Shown here piece by piece: positions 1 to 11,700 of a DNA stretch of 64,000 nt (positions within the stretch are counted from its first letter, which is position 1; the number at the start of each line of letters is the position of its first letter). Source of the stretch: Yamagishiella unicocca. Lineage: Eukaryota > Chlorophyta > Chlorophyceae > Chlamydomonadales > Volvocaceae. Made by a program: the position numbers and the translations under genes. A model generated the notes under the pieces. It was not told the DNA's origin and did not search any database. It saw nothing but the letters and a program-made list of their open reading frames with translations. The DNA lies in the NCBI GenBank assembly GCA_003116995.1, contig BDSL01000002.1, positions 620,001 to 684,000 of the forward strand, given 5' to 3'.

Positions 1-1199
1 GACCCGCAGCGTACTCAGCGCCAAAGACGCCGCGCTGGAGTAGAAGGGGGAACGGGAGGTCAGAGCGTTCACGCACGTTTCGCACGGGAGGGCCCCGGGC
101 AGGGGGCGCATGTACGTAGTACACGGGTTGTAAAAGTAGTACACGGGTTGTAAAACTCTGCATGGAAGGCGCTGGTGGAAACTAGAAAGGACCCTCCTTT
201 CGATGCTGAAGCTGGACCATGTACACCGTGTTCCGATACTTCCCTAGCCCGGTTGCCGACCGACATTTCTTCATGTTCTACCCTGGCCTAGCCGCCCCTA
301 CCGCCCTCCAGGGCTGAAGTGAGTCTACCCCTGGCCTAGCCCTACCTCCTCCAGGGCTGAAGTGAGGTATTCGACGCACAGCACCTCATCCAGCTTCAGC
401 TCGTCGCTGAGCAGCAGGGCCTGGATACGGGCGGGGGAGAAGTCGTAGTCTAGGTGGTGGGAGCGTGGGGACACTTCGGGGCCCCCGTGGCTAGGTCGTA
501 TGAAGCTGAAACAGCAACTTGGAAACGAGCGAAGCGCGACTGGCGGCGTGCGGATGAACACGCGTTGACTCGCAATGGATGGAAAACGCGCCGGCCCATT
601 CCGGATGGGGGAGAGCCCTCGCTGCGCAGCGCGCCTGATGCATCCCACGTAAGGATTTGCTCCGGGGTAGGAGTGCCTACTAGACTGGGCACGGACAGAT
701 GTCAGGTGACCCTCCAAACGCGTCGCCAGAAGCCATGGAGTCCTTGGCCGCACCCAAAACCAGCACACTTGGCCAGCACAGCCCCCCCCCCCGCAGCCGA
801 CAATGTCGAAATATGCCGCCAGACGCTAGGTATCTCCGCTGACTAGCCTCACATGCTGCACGTCCGGCACGGGGTCCAGCTCCTGCACTCCGTACTTGGC
901 TGTCGTGACCTTGCGCAGCTGAACCTGCCGCCGCGACTCCGCCGTCGGGCCCTGCAGAGCCAGATGCAGCGTTATGCACCATACTCCGTGAGATAATGAC
1001 GACGTACGGCCGGCAACCGCGTTTTAGCGCCGCCAAGCAGCTGCGCGCCAAACGGATACACAAACGTTCCGACCTTGAAGTCCAGAAGCTTAAGGAAGCC
1101 CTCTTTGAATTGCTGGAGATAAAGAAGAACCTCATCGCTCTCTACCGATGTCGCGGCGTTTAGGTTGAGCAAAAGCTCCAAGAGCGCCGAGTAGTCCAT
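1..1199 (-). CDS. NUP205: Nuclear pore protein Nup205/Nup192, N-terminal part (partial at left edge)
   Basis: Inner-ring scaffold nucleoporin of the nuclear pore. The first ATG in frame is at 1199. Exon 1 is 1199-1074 (42 codons, helical, starts MDYSALLELL). Exon 2 is 951-853 (33 codons, ends ELDPVPDVQH). Exon 3 ends at 346 and contains ALLLSDELKLDEVLCVEYL. The next exon starts at 34 and reads RGVFGAEYAAG before the window ends. The LSDEL-LDE-CVEYL block followed by an A-G pair resembles the start of plant NUP205 proteins (LSD-L-L-EI-CV--L), and the phases of exons 1-2 and 3-4 agree. The 5' border of exon 3 is unresolved: the best acceptor (exon starting at 449) is out of phase with exon 2, so a small exon may be missing between 850 and 450. 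Most of the gene lies to the left. Family call from memory of plant homologues, not from a search. Confidence 0.7.
278..366. repeat. Tandem duplication spanning a NUP205 exon end and its donor site
   Basis: Two imperfect copies of about 45 bp, 278-324 and 325-366, share CCTGGCCTAG and the block CCAGGGCTGAAGTGAG. On the minus strand the second copy holds the last codons of NUP205 exon 3 and its donor; the first copy repeats them inside the intron. Confidence 0.6.
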
Positions 1200-1560
1200 G
1201 GTTTCCGTGTTCAGCACGACATCAGGCAGCGATACTATCCTGCGTCTTAGCTAGCCCTACTTGTTACAACAATCGTCGCCGCCCAGGCCTTTCGTTACAG
1301 TGCGGTAGGGCGGCTTGCATGCAGATCATTCAGCGGTGGAGCTAAGTAACCTTCCTTCAGCTGTAAATCAACTGTACAGTAACATGGTAAAGGTCAAATG
1401 ATGAAGATGTGTGTATCATTACGTGCATGTTCTCATCGCACGGTTGGTTTGGTCGTCCCGCCTAATTCCCACGGGCCGAACTGCGACCATCGGAACATCG
1501 TTAACCCTCATTGCATCATCCATCTTCCTACTCGTATACTTAAACGTACAATTTAAAGCC
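1200..1560. other. Divergent intergenic region between NUP205 and the RraA-like gene
   Basis: About 360 bp between the two start codons must carry both promoters. It is less GC-rich than its surroundings around 1360-1420. No convincing TATA box or other named motif was seen. Confidence 0.5.
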
Positions 1561-2925
1561 ATGCAGCCCGCACTTGCACAGCGCTTTGGGCTATGCACGT
1601 TACTTAAGCACGCGCCAGGGCTGTCCGCTGCGGCCAGGGGAATGTCCTCGACTGCAACACCGCCTCCTGATGCTGACAGAAAGGGCACCGCAGACTTGAC
1701 GGACAAGTACATGCCCGACCCCGTTGATAAGGTCTGCACTACGTCGGTGCAAGCCGTTATACCAAACCTCTTCAGGTAGGCCACGGCTGGCCACGGAACA
1801 ATTGGGACCAGGGGGATATCCGGCTCGCCCACGGGCGATGCACAAGCCCGGCGGCAATTGTGGTGTAGGGCGCGCGGCGCCTGCGCGTGATGGGCCCCCG
1901 CGCAAAGCAAATATGTGGCCGCCGCTGAAGCATGGATTTATGAGACACATCTGGGCATAGGTGACGTGACGTGGGTGCATGGGCTGGCACTAAGGGAGGT
2001 ACTGCGCGCCGCGCCCAACCCCCGCGCTGTGCCATCCGATCCCCGACCCTAACCACACGCTCAGGGATTTCGGCGGCAAGATGCGCTTCAGTGGTCAGGC
2101 TTCCACTGTCAAGTGCTACGAGAATAACCCCCTCGTGCGCAAGGTATGGCATCAGGACCCCCGGCAGGGCCACTGGCAGGTGCCGGTGCTACCCCAACCG
2201 GCACCGCCACACCGTAGTTACCCCGGTTCGTCCCCCCTTCCCCGCAGGCCCTGGAGGAGCCGGGCAAAGGCCGCGTGCTCGTGGTGGACGGCGGTGGCTC
2301 CCTCCGGTGCGGTGCTCTGGGGATGACAGGCGGCGGGTTGGGTCGCGCGGGTCCCGGGGCGCCCATATATTGTCATCCGACTCCGTCGCTAATCCTTGTG
2401 GGCGTGACCATTGGGCCACCACGGACAGCAACCGGGAGGCTACGGCATCGAGGCATCCTGCACGAGAGGATAGCCTAGCTTGCAGCATTGCCCGCCTTAC
2501 GCAATGGAATCATCGTAGGTTTTCGTCGTGTAGGAAAAGTGAAACCACCCGTGTGCTGTTCTCGGTCCCGGTCCCGGCACCACCCGGCCTGGTCCCCGCA
2601 ACACCCCCGGTCCCTGCGCTGCCCCTGGCCCTCGCCTGCTTGCCGCCACAGCTGCGCGCTACTCGGTGACATGCTGGCCGAGAACGGCGTCAAGAACGGC
2701 TGGTCTGGCATCATCGTGCACGGCTGCATCCGCGACTCAGCCGACATCGGCCGCATGCAGCTGGGCGTGAAGGCGCTGGGCACGCACCCGCTCAAGTCCT
2801 CCAAGCGCGATCCGGGCCAGCGCGACGTGCCCGTCAGCTTCGGCGGCGTGACGGTGGCGCCCGGCGACTGGGTGTATGCTGACGCGGACGGCATCCTGGT
2901 GTCCAAGGAGGAGCTGACGCTGTGA
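1561..2925 (+). CDS. RraA-like protein (HMG aldolase / oxaloacetate decarboxylase family), organelle-targeted
   Basis: Four exons: 1561-1775, 2065-2143, 2248-2306 and 2652-2925. All have GT..AG borders and matching phases, and the frame ends in TGA. Residues 1-28 ([20 protein letters not shown]..) look like a mitochondrial or chloroplast transit peptide. The RraA fold follows: [79 protein letters not shown]. From the Asp of LLGDM there are exactly 20 residues to the Arg-Asp of GCIRD. This is the D-X20-R-D signature associated with divalent-metal aldolase/decarboxylase activity in this family and lacking in E. coli RraA. A catabolic aldolase or oxaloacetate decarboxylase is therefore more likely than RNase E inhibition. 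The ATG at 1561 is preferred because it opens the targeting peptide; the frame stays open upstream. Divergent from NUP205. Confidence 0.92.
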
Positions 2926-4090
2926 AGCAGGGCCAGGAAAGGCCACTGAGGTGGAAGCAGCTAGATGCCGCAGCCAGGGGCCACCGCGGAGGGCACCGGC
3001 CAAGCGGACTGTTGAGTCGTGGTGCTTACAGCAGAAGCCTGCTGGCTTATTGCGACGCGTTCTGCGTCGGGAGAGCAGCTGTAGCGATACGCAGGGGCAC
3101 GTGTGACACGGAGGCGCACCGCCAATGACCTATATCGGTATCGGTGCATTTCTTTGCCGCTGGGTGCAAGAAAGGGAAAGCGAGAGCAGAGAGAGGTGCC
3201 TTGAGGGCTGTTGCGTCGGTTGTCAGTTTTTTCAAGGTACCCGCCGCACGCGGGTGTCTGCTCAGCAGTTGGCCAACCGTCCGAAGGCATTTGCTTCTTT
3301 CGATAGCATGTCCCGATCACCATGTCTCGAGCACCGGTAACCTGGTGCTGAAATAAGTCGTGTACTGGCCTTCCACGGGCGCAACGCGAGTGCGCAACAT
3401 AGGTGGGTCGGGCATAAGTGTACATACAAACGCGCTCTGTAACATAAGTTTGCTTCCCGTCCTGTTCTGCTGCGAAGCCTGGCCCGACTGACCCGGCTGG
3501 CTGAGCAGCCAGGGCGTACAGAATGTGATACATCCCAGTAACCCTCGCTCCCACGGCCAACTAATGTTTCCGCCGCCGCAGCCATGTACGAAACCGCCAA
3601 ACCCGCGCGCCCTGTTCGGCTCAGCCAGCAGCCCCACTGCAGCACATGCTGGCTGCAGCGTAGGAGCCGCGCATAAAACACACACCCCACAGCGCGCGCC
3701 GAAGCGCTCTACTGGCTGCGTCCGTGCCACATCCCCTGCGGCGTCCCCGCGCGCCTGGGTGCAGGCCCCGCCATCGGTCCTGTCCGAGGGACAGCCCGTA
3801 TCCATTATTCGAGCCATACCCTCCGCAGACATGAAAACAGGCAGTCGCAACCTGGTCTCAGCTGGTTTCGGCGCCCTGGAGCGGCGCCCTTGGGCGCTAG
3901 AGAACACTCAATACTTGGGGCTTTCCCTGTTGTGGCCCAAACGACCACCGCCTACATTGACCTGTAATGATACCGATACGTGCCGCGTGTCACAGAAGAA
4001 AAGGACGTGGACGCCGTACGCTTTCACAAAGCCGTTGCCTGCCCCATGGATCGCTCGCCTGCAGGCCTTCAAAGGCGCTCCGACGCATTC
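2926..4090. other. Tail-to-tail 3' region between the RraA-like gene and CLC
   Basis: No coding exon is supported on either strand; open frames here are shadows or chance. It should hold both 3' UTRs. The first minus-strand TGTAA seen beyond the CLC stop is at 3026-3030, and the plus-strand one is at 3439-3443. The two transcripts may therefore overlap by several hundred bases. Confidence 0.4.
3439..3443 (+). terminator. Putative TGTAA poly(A) signal for the RraA-like gene
   Basis: First TGTAA seen downstream of the stop at 2925, implying a 3' UTR of about 530 nt, normal for Chlamydomonas. Motif only. Confidence 0.35.
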
Positions 4091-5676
4091 CTACCCCTCC
4101 CCGCTCCCTTGCTCTTGCCCCTGCTCTTGCCCCTGCTCTTGCCCCTGCTCTTGCCCCTGCTCTTGCCCCTGCTCTTGCCCCTGCTCCTGCCCCTGCTCTT
4201 GCCCCTGCTCTTGTGACAGCCGTCCACCTTGCTCAGCTTCCTGCTCTTGCACTTCCCATTGGCCCTGCTCCTGCTCCGTAGCCTGGTTATCCAATGGTGG
4301 CCACGCCCCAGCGGCCAGCTCGTACGACGTCTGCGCCATGGTGCCCCGTTCATCCGACGGCGGCGGCGCCGGCAGAAACGTCGCGGCCAGCAGGTCCTCA
4401 ACCGGTGGCGGGGCCGCCATCATCCACGCCGGCGCCGCTGCAGGGTCGTCACCCACCAGCGCAGGGCCCTGGTGCTGCGGCAGCTGCTCGTGCGTGGCGG
4501 CGTCGGCGGTGGCGGCGGCGGTGGCGTCGGCGTCGGCCGGGGGGAGGGGAACACCGTGCGCGTTGTCCGCCAGGTCGTCGTGGGGCGACGGCGCCCGCGA
4601 CCGCAGCGACGTCACGGCATGTACGGCATTCAGCAGTGCCGTCCGGATGCGCTGGCCGGCTGGCAGGTCCTCGCGCTGCGCGAGTGTCTCCTGGCGATCC
4701 GCTTGTGCGAACACGGATGGCGCCTCTACGTCACCTTCGCCTCCTTTGCCTCCTCTTCCTCCTCCGCCACCGCCGCCGGTAATTTCAACGCCTGCCTGCG
4801 AGCCCGCCACAGATGCCGCCGCCAACTCGCCCGCCGCCGCCGCCGCCGGCCCATCCCCGGCCCGCCGGGGCGCGCTGGGTGTCTGCGGCCGCGACATGGT
4901 TGTGCCGCCGCCGCGTCCCCGGCTTGGAGCCGTCCCCAGCATTCCCGCTGGTGTCGGCGCTTTGTGAGAAACACCGCCGCCAGTGCCGAACACAAGGTTG
5001 CTGAACGGCAAAGGGACGGCCCAAGGCTGAGCTGGCGGCGGAGCCGCCGCCGCCGCCGCCGCGCCGCCGTCCATACGCCCGCTGGCGTTACCGCCAGCCG
5101 CCGCCGCGCCCCCGTTAGGGACGTCGCTGTTTCCCGCACGCAGGCCTGTGCGGACGCGCCGCCGCAGGCCGGACTGGCCGGCGGCGGCGTTGATTCCGAA
5201 GCTGCCGCCCATGCTATCAACATCAGCGTCTGCTCCCTCGACCAGAACCCCAACACGGTCCCTCGGCGTCGTCGCTCCCAGCTGCGTCACCTCGCCACCG
5301 TCGAGGCCCCGCCGCGCAGAGGCGCCGGCAGGTCCCGGCTGCAGCGGCGGTACGGCTGCAGGCGCTCGAGGTGGCAGGCGGCGGCTGCCCAGCTCGCCAG
5401 CCGCTGCACGGCCCTCGGCCCAAACGCTGGTGCCGGTGCCGGTGTTGGTGCGGGTGGGGCCGCTGGGGGTTGGAACAGGGCCCGAGGGGGCCCGGCCCGC
5501 GCTCTCCTGGCGAGAGGGGTAAGGGGCTGGCACTGATGGCTCGGGCGGCAGTGGCAGCAGCAGACCAATGGAGCCGGGTCGCAGGTCCGGGGAGGGGCGC
5601 TCCGCGCCGTCCACGCCATCAAAGGTGATCCGGTCGTATCCCCCGCCGCCATTGAGGTCCTCTCCATTGCGGTGCG

Positions 5677-5717
<41 letters not shown>

Positions 5718-8700
5718 CCCTCCTCGTCTTCCTGCCGCCGCCAGTCCCAGTCCTTGGACTCGGGTTCCTCCTCCGCTCCTCGGCCGTCGCCGCCGTCTTC
5801 GTCGCCGCTGGTGCCCGTTCCCGCGCCCTTGTCGGTGCCTTGGGCGGCAATCAGCGCCTGCAGCTGGTCCTGCTCGCCCTGGGCCAGGTTGTAGGCAACG
5901 CGGTAGGCGTTGGCCGGCGCGATGTCCGCCCGAGTGATGACGCCGATGATGGGGATGGAGGGCGCGGTGACGAAGATGTGGTGTAGACCCAGGCCCCGGA
6001 AGAGGCGGTAGGTGCGCGCCAGGGAGGCCGTCGCGGGGACGATGTACGGCACACGCTGCGGGGCGGGGAGGGTGGGAAACAGGCCACGGAGGAGGGGGCG
6101 GGTTTATATAAGATATCTTCGAATCGGTGGGGTGTGTGGAAGCGAGCGCGGCGGGGTGCTGGGACTTGGGCACAGGAGGCTTTGTAGTGAGGGCGGTACG
6201 GCGCGGGGGATGCAGAGCGGCCCGCGGCGTTTTTCCGACCTGGTATGGACAGATCCGTCTTCAGGCCACCCGCTTCTACCCCTAGGTGTACCGTCCCCGT
6301 GGTGCGCTTGGCACATGGCGAGGAAGGGGGCACCGCTGGTTTTCCCCTGGTATTGCCAGCCATTAGTGATGCCCTCGCTTGCCCCCTCTCCGCACCTGCA
6401 TGTAGTGCCGCAGGTCCAGGCACGCCGCCATGTCCCCCGGGCTCAGCCGCGCCACCAGCGCCTCCTCGCCCGACCGGTCCCTGGGGGCCTTGCGCGGGTA
6501 GTTGTCCACCTGGTCCAACATCCGCTCCGCACGGGGGCGGCTCATGGCGGCGCGGCGGCCGGTCAGCCAGGCAGGCAGCCCGCCGGTAGCGGCAGCGGCG
6601 GCGGCGGCGGCGCCGCCGCCGCCGATGCCAGTGGACAGCCTCGAGACAACCGGGGAGTTCGCTGCGTTGCTGCTTGCAAGGTCCAGCCGCATCTCCAGCA
6701 GCTTGAGCAGGATGTGGCGGCTGATGACGCCGATGATGACCCCCGCTGGCGTGGCAAGGGGGGAAGCAGCGCCCTCGGCTGGTGCTGGTGCTGCCGCTGG
6801 TGCTGGTGCTGGTGCTGCGTCATCCTCCCGGGTCATATCTCCTGCAGTTGCGGGCGTGCGCGGCAGCTGGACCTCGCCGCCGCCTTCGTCACCGCTGCAG
6901 CCCTGCTCCGGCCTCGCGCCCTCCGAGCCGTCCGCCGCGGCCACTACCGCCACCCCGCCGTCCGCGACCGGTGTGCGACCCTCGCGGGCTGCGTGCTGCT
7001 CCCGAGTCGAACGAAACCTCGCTGACGCCGCCACAGACGCGGCCTCCCCAGCCGCCTCTTCCCCCGTCTTCCCATCCGCCACCCCATCGCCGAATCTGCA
7101 GCTGTCTGCCAGCCGAGATGCCGCCGGCGTCATTGTCGCAGCTCTGGACGCGGCCTGCCAGACGGGCGCGGCGGCCGCGGCGGTCGTAGCCCCCACCGCG
7201 GCGAAGGCAGACAAGTAGGTCATGTGGCTCGGGGCCTGGAGGGGCGCGTATCGGGACGATGACACGCCCCAGCCAGCCGCGGGTTGCGTTGACGTCCCTG
7301 AGGATGCGGCACCTGAAGCTGTTGCCGGTGCAGCATACGGGACGCCGGTGGCGGTGCTGGTGCGGCGGGATGACGGGCCCACGACTGCTCCGAAGCCGAC
7401 CAGACCGCCGCCGCCGGCGCCGGCGCCGGCGCTGTCGCCGCCGCCAGACCTGGTGGGGAAGGACGACGGGAGCCGCGGCCCGGCAGCAGCGAAACGGCTG
7501 GAGCCGTGCAGCAGCAGCCTTGACGGAGGGCGCGAGGACGGCTCGGCCGCTGTCACGCGGAGGGACCGGGGGGGCGTTCGGCTGCTGGTGTAGGCGTAGG
7601 CGTTGGTGGGGGTGGTGGGATTGGTAGCGGTGGTGGTGGTGGTGGCGTCGGTAGTGGCGGCGACCAGCATCGTGGATGGCACGGAGAGGGCGTCGGAGGC
7701 CAGGCGCCGGGTTGTGTCGCGGGACACGAGCTGGGCGGAGTAGTCTGTCGCCTCGGGGGCACAGGGCTGCGCCGCAGCCGCTTCGTCGTTGCCGTCCATG
7801 GCGGTGGGTTGGGGTGCTGCGCGGAAGGCGGGGTCGGGCGGCGGTGCGGCGGCTGCCTGCGCCGCCTCCACCAGATCCGTCAGCGGGAAGGTGGAGAAGT
7901 TGGGGTACCTGCGGATTAGGGTTCGAGTTGGGCGGGGGGAAGAGGGATACGCGGGAGGTAGGGTTGGGAGGCAGGGTTGAGGGTGGCAGCAGCGGGTTAG
8001 TGCGGCGTAGGACAAACAGGTGGCGAACAAGCGTGCTGGCAGCAAGGATACCACGGCCGGAAGGTCCGCTGTTCGTTGTGGGAGTGGTTGGGCCCGCTAC
8101 CCGAGCCCTGCCACGCAGGCACACGCGCCCCCACACGCACTTCCTCAGCGCCGCGACCAGGTCGGCGATGCGCACTACCGCCGGCAGCGTGGCCAGGTTG
8201 CCGCTCATGACGTCCCCCGCCACCAGCGCCTGCTGCAGCTTGATGTCCGACAGGTCGGTGGGCTCCGCCTCCAGGTAGGGGTAGCCGGCGCGGTCGATGG
8301 CCAGGTCGAAGATGCCCCGGGGCGCCAGCAGGTCGGCAACCGCCTGCAACCGCCAGGAGGGCACAGACGCGCCGATGAGCCAGGAGGCGGGACGCCCGCG
8401 GCGTGGGCGTTGCTTTACAGCTGAGCAAGCAGTGTTTAAGCCAGCAGTGTGCTTATTCACTACTAAGCCCGGGTATCAAGTGGAGGCCGGAAAATAAACA
8501 GTCACAAGAAGTAAAGAGCGACCGCGTTGGCCGGTAAGGGAGGGAATGCATTCCTACCGCAACCGGGGCTTGGCGGGGCGGGGACGGGGCGATGGGTGCG
8601 GGGGCGGGTGCGGCGAGTGGTTGGGTGGGTGGTTGGGTGTGGCGGCTGTGTGGGGTGAGGCTTCGGCCATTGCTTACCTTTGCCACGAAGGTGGTGAGAA

Positions 8701-11700
8701 TGAGGGGCATGATGAGCGTGTTGGCTCCCGCCGTCTCCATCACCAACACAGTGTTGCACAGCAACATGCGGGTGACGCCGCCTAGCACGCTGCCGGCGCC
8801 CACTATGGCGTAAGCGCTCAGGCAGACGTCCAGCACGCCACTTCCGCCGCTTGCCGGCTGCAGCCCCAGCTTGATGATAATGTCGCGCACCAGCCGGCCC
8901 ACCAGCCGCCCGCCCGCGCCGCCCACCAGCAGCGACGGCACGAACAGACCCGTCACGGTGCCTATGCCGAAGGTGACGGTCATGAAGAACCAGCCTGCGG
9001 GAGGCGGAGGAGGAGGTTGGGGTTGAGGGTAAACGGCTGAAGCGATTGGGGTGGCGTGCAAAAACGCGCGCATTGCGACGCATGGGAAGGAGCAACCGAA
9101 AGCCTAGTTGGAGCAACCGATTTAAACCGATTGCTGCGGTAGTGGGGTGCCTCGAGGCCATTGACAATGCGGTGTCGTAGTGGCGGGGGAGTCCTAGGGT
9201 TTGGGGCTTAGGGTTTAGAGCTTGGCGGTCCGGCGGTTGTTCACTGGAGTGATGTCAGGGAGGTTGTGCGAGGATGGTGGTGTCGACCAGCCTCGACAGA
9301 GGAGCGGACACGTAACTCCTGGCTGGGACAGCCCGACACCACGCGGCTTCCCAACGCGTCGCGCTTGCAGATGTGGACGGACGTGCTTGCGGTTGCGCGT
9401 TTGGGTCGTGGTTCGCGCCCGCGGCTGTGACTCTGAACCAGGCGGGTGGCATAAGAACCGTTGACGCGAAAAGGACAGGACAGTTGGCGCACGGTTTGCG
9501 CTGAACCAGGGGGGAGGGGAGGCGATCACGGCCGGCGGTGCAGTGGTGGCACTGACCTAGCGAAAAAAGGGTGGCCAGGGCCCCTAAGTTGTAGATGAAG
9601 GACGCGCCGCTCGGGAGCTGCAGGGCGGAGGGAGGGGGCAGCAGGCGGCAGGGAGGGGGCAGCAGGCGGCAGGGAGAGGGCAGCAGGCGGCAGGGAGGGG
9701 GCAGCAGGCGGCAGGGAGGGGGCAGCAGGCGGCAGGGAGGGGGCAGCAGGCGGCAGGGAGGGGGCAGCAGGGGCGAGGGGGCCCGACAGGGGCAGGGCGG
9801 CGGCCGGGGGAGGCGTTGGTGGAGCGAGGTGCGACCCGCAATGCGTTCGTGTGCATTGCAAATGTAAGCGACGGCTGCCCTGCCCGCTGCCCGCTGCTTG
9901 CCCGCCTGTCGGACATCATGAGGGCGCGGCACGTGTGCGAGAGGGAGGCCTCCAGTACGGCGCAGCAGCGCGCCTCCGTCGCCGTACGGCCTGTCGTACC
10001 TGGTACTGGAACAGCATACTGATCGACGTCATCTGCGGCATGAAGAACAACATGCCGTACTCGCTGTAGTAGCCTTCGGGGCACCACAGCTGCGGGGTGG
10101 GGGGAGGGAAGGATAGTGGCGGGGAGGGGGCGGTGCGAGGGGGCTGCTGCTGGTGCCGCTGGGAGGGAAGGACGGGAGGCGGCGGCTGAGGAGGCTGAGA
10201 GCCCCCTCGACGAAGCTGGCAGCGGTGCGGGAGCCACCAGCTGGCCGCGCAGCCGTACAGCCGCAACGCACGGCGCCACACCGCCACGTCAGCCAGCTGA
10301 ACCGGCGTAGTCCGGGCCACGCCAGACAGCGCTCCGAACCCTCACGTCACCTCTCCGCCGCCCCAGCACCGCCCCCTCACCACTCAAAACCCACCTGGGG
10401 GTACAACCCGCCGTACATCACGATGGGGTCTCCCAGGCCGTCGGACCTCCCCGAGTCCACCAGCAGGTACTTTGGCGGGAACTTGCCGCAGGGCGACAAG
10501 TAGGTGGCCAGCAGCCAGGCCGTGCCTGTGATGGCCGCCAGCACCACCACCTCTATCACTCGGCGCAGGGGCTTGGTGGCTGGGATGTAGCGCCGGCGCA
10601 GCTTGGTGATGGCGTTGTTTAGGTACACCATGCCCGCACCGAGGAACCCTCCCGCCACGCCCATGACTGCGAAGATGGGCAGCTCCCAGGAATAGTACCA
10701 CAGACGAGTCTGGAGGGTTTCGAGGGAGACCCGTGGATGCCCGAAAAAACCCGTTTAGAACAGGCTGGAGGGGGGAAAGGGAGTTCGGGTTTCTGGAGGG
10801 TTATAGGAAAGGGCGTGGAAAAAGGGTGTAGGGTTTCTGGAGGGGGCCGGGGGAGGGCTATTGAGGGAGGCTTGCTGCCTGGGCACTGCCAGCTGCACCA
10901 CTACAGGGAGCACGGGTGTGGGCGGATGGGGGCAGTGAGGGAGCGGCGGGTTGGGCGTGACGGCAGGGCGCGGAGGTCGAGTGAGGAGTGGTGCCGGCCG
11001 ATCGGGCTCCGAGGGGGGTGCCGGGTCCCGAAGAGATAACCGCCTCGCGGTTCGGACCACCGGCGGGCCGCTGAGCCGGCACGGGCCAAAGTGCGTCCGC
11101 GCTCAAGCACCCAGCCACCTGCCCACCCGACCCCTCCCGGCGAACCCTAGGCGGACGACACACCCGCACTTCCGATGCCGTCCCGGACCCTGCTCTGCGC
11201 CAGCAGCAAGCCCGCCAGCCACCGCCGCCCTCCACCACCCCACACCCCGCACCACCCCGCGCGCCCACCCTCCCTCGACGCCCCCCCGCCCGCTCCTCCG
11301 CCTACCCCAACCCACGTTGTCCGGGGCGGTGTCTAGCAACACGAATGCCTGCTGCGCCGTCATGGCGGTGCGGAACAGCGCAGAGCCGTCCGAGAGGGCC
11401 GCCGTGAGCACCGCATCCACCTGCAGCAGCGAGGTGGTCGTGGCGTGGGTTGGGGCGGGGCGAGAAGGAGTGAGGAAGGTTGCAAGCCCTCAGGCAATCC
11501 GCAATTGAGGAGCATCGGGTTGGTGGCAGAGCTAGGGAGACCTCCGCCGCGAGATGATGCGGTACAGATCGGGCGGTGCCGCCGCATCAGGGTGCAGATT
11601 GCGCGCGATGCAGCGGCAGCAGCACAACCCCATCTCATCCATTGCCACCCACGGCACGCGCCGTTTACAACGGCCGGGGCACTCACGTAAACGGCGATGC

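Noticed and set aside
1200..1217. NUP205 start at 1217
   Set aside because: The codon there is GTG; ATG 1199 gives the expected short N-terminus.
3525..5536. Long plus-strand frames (480 and 435 codons) at 3525-4967 and 4229-5536
   Set aside because: They are antisense to the last CLC exon and made of Ala/Arg/Ser/Cys-rich shadow translation of GC-rich codons; the minus frame has the CBS2 motif and better composition.
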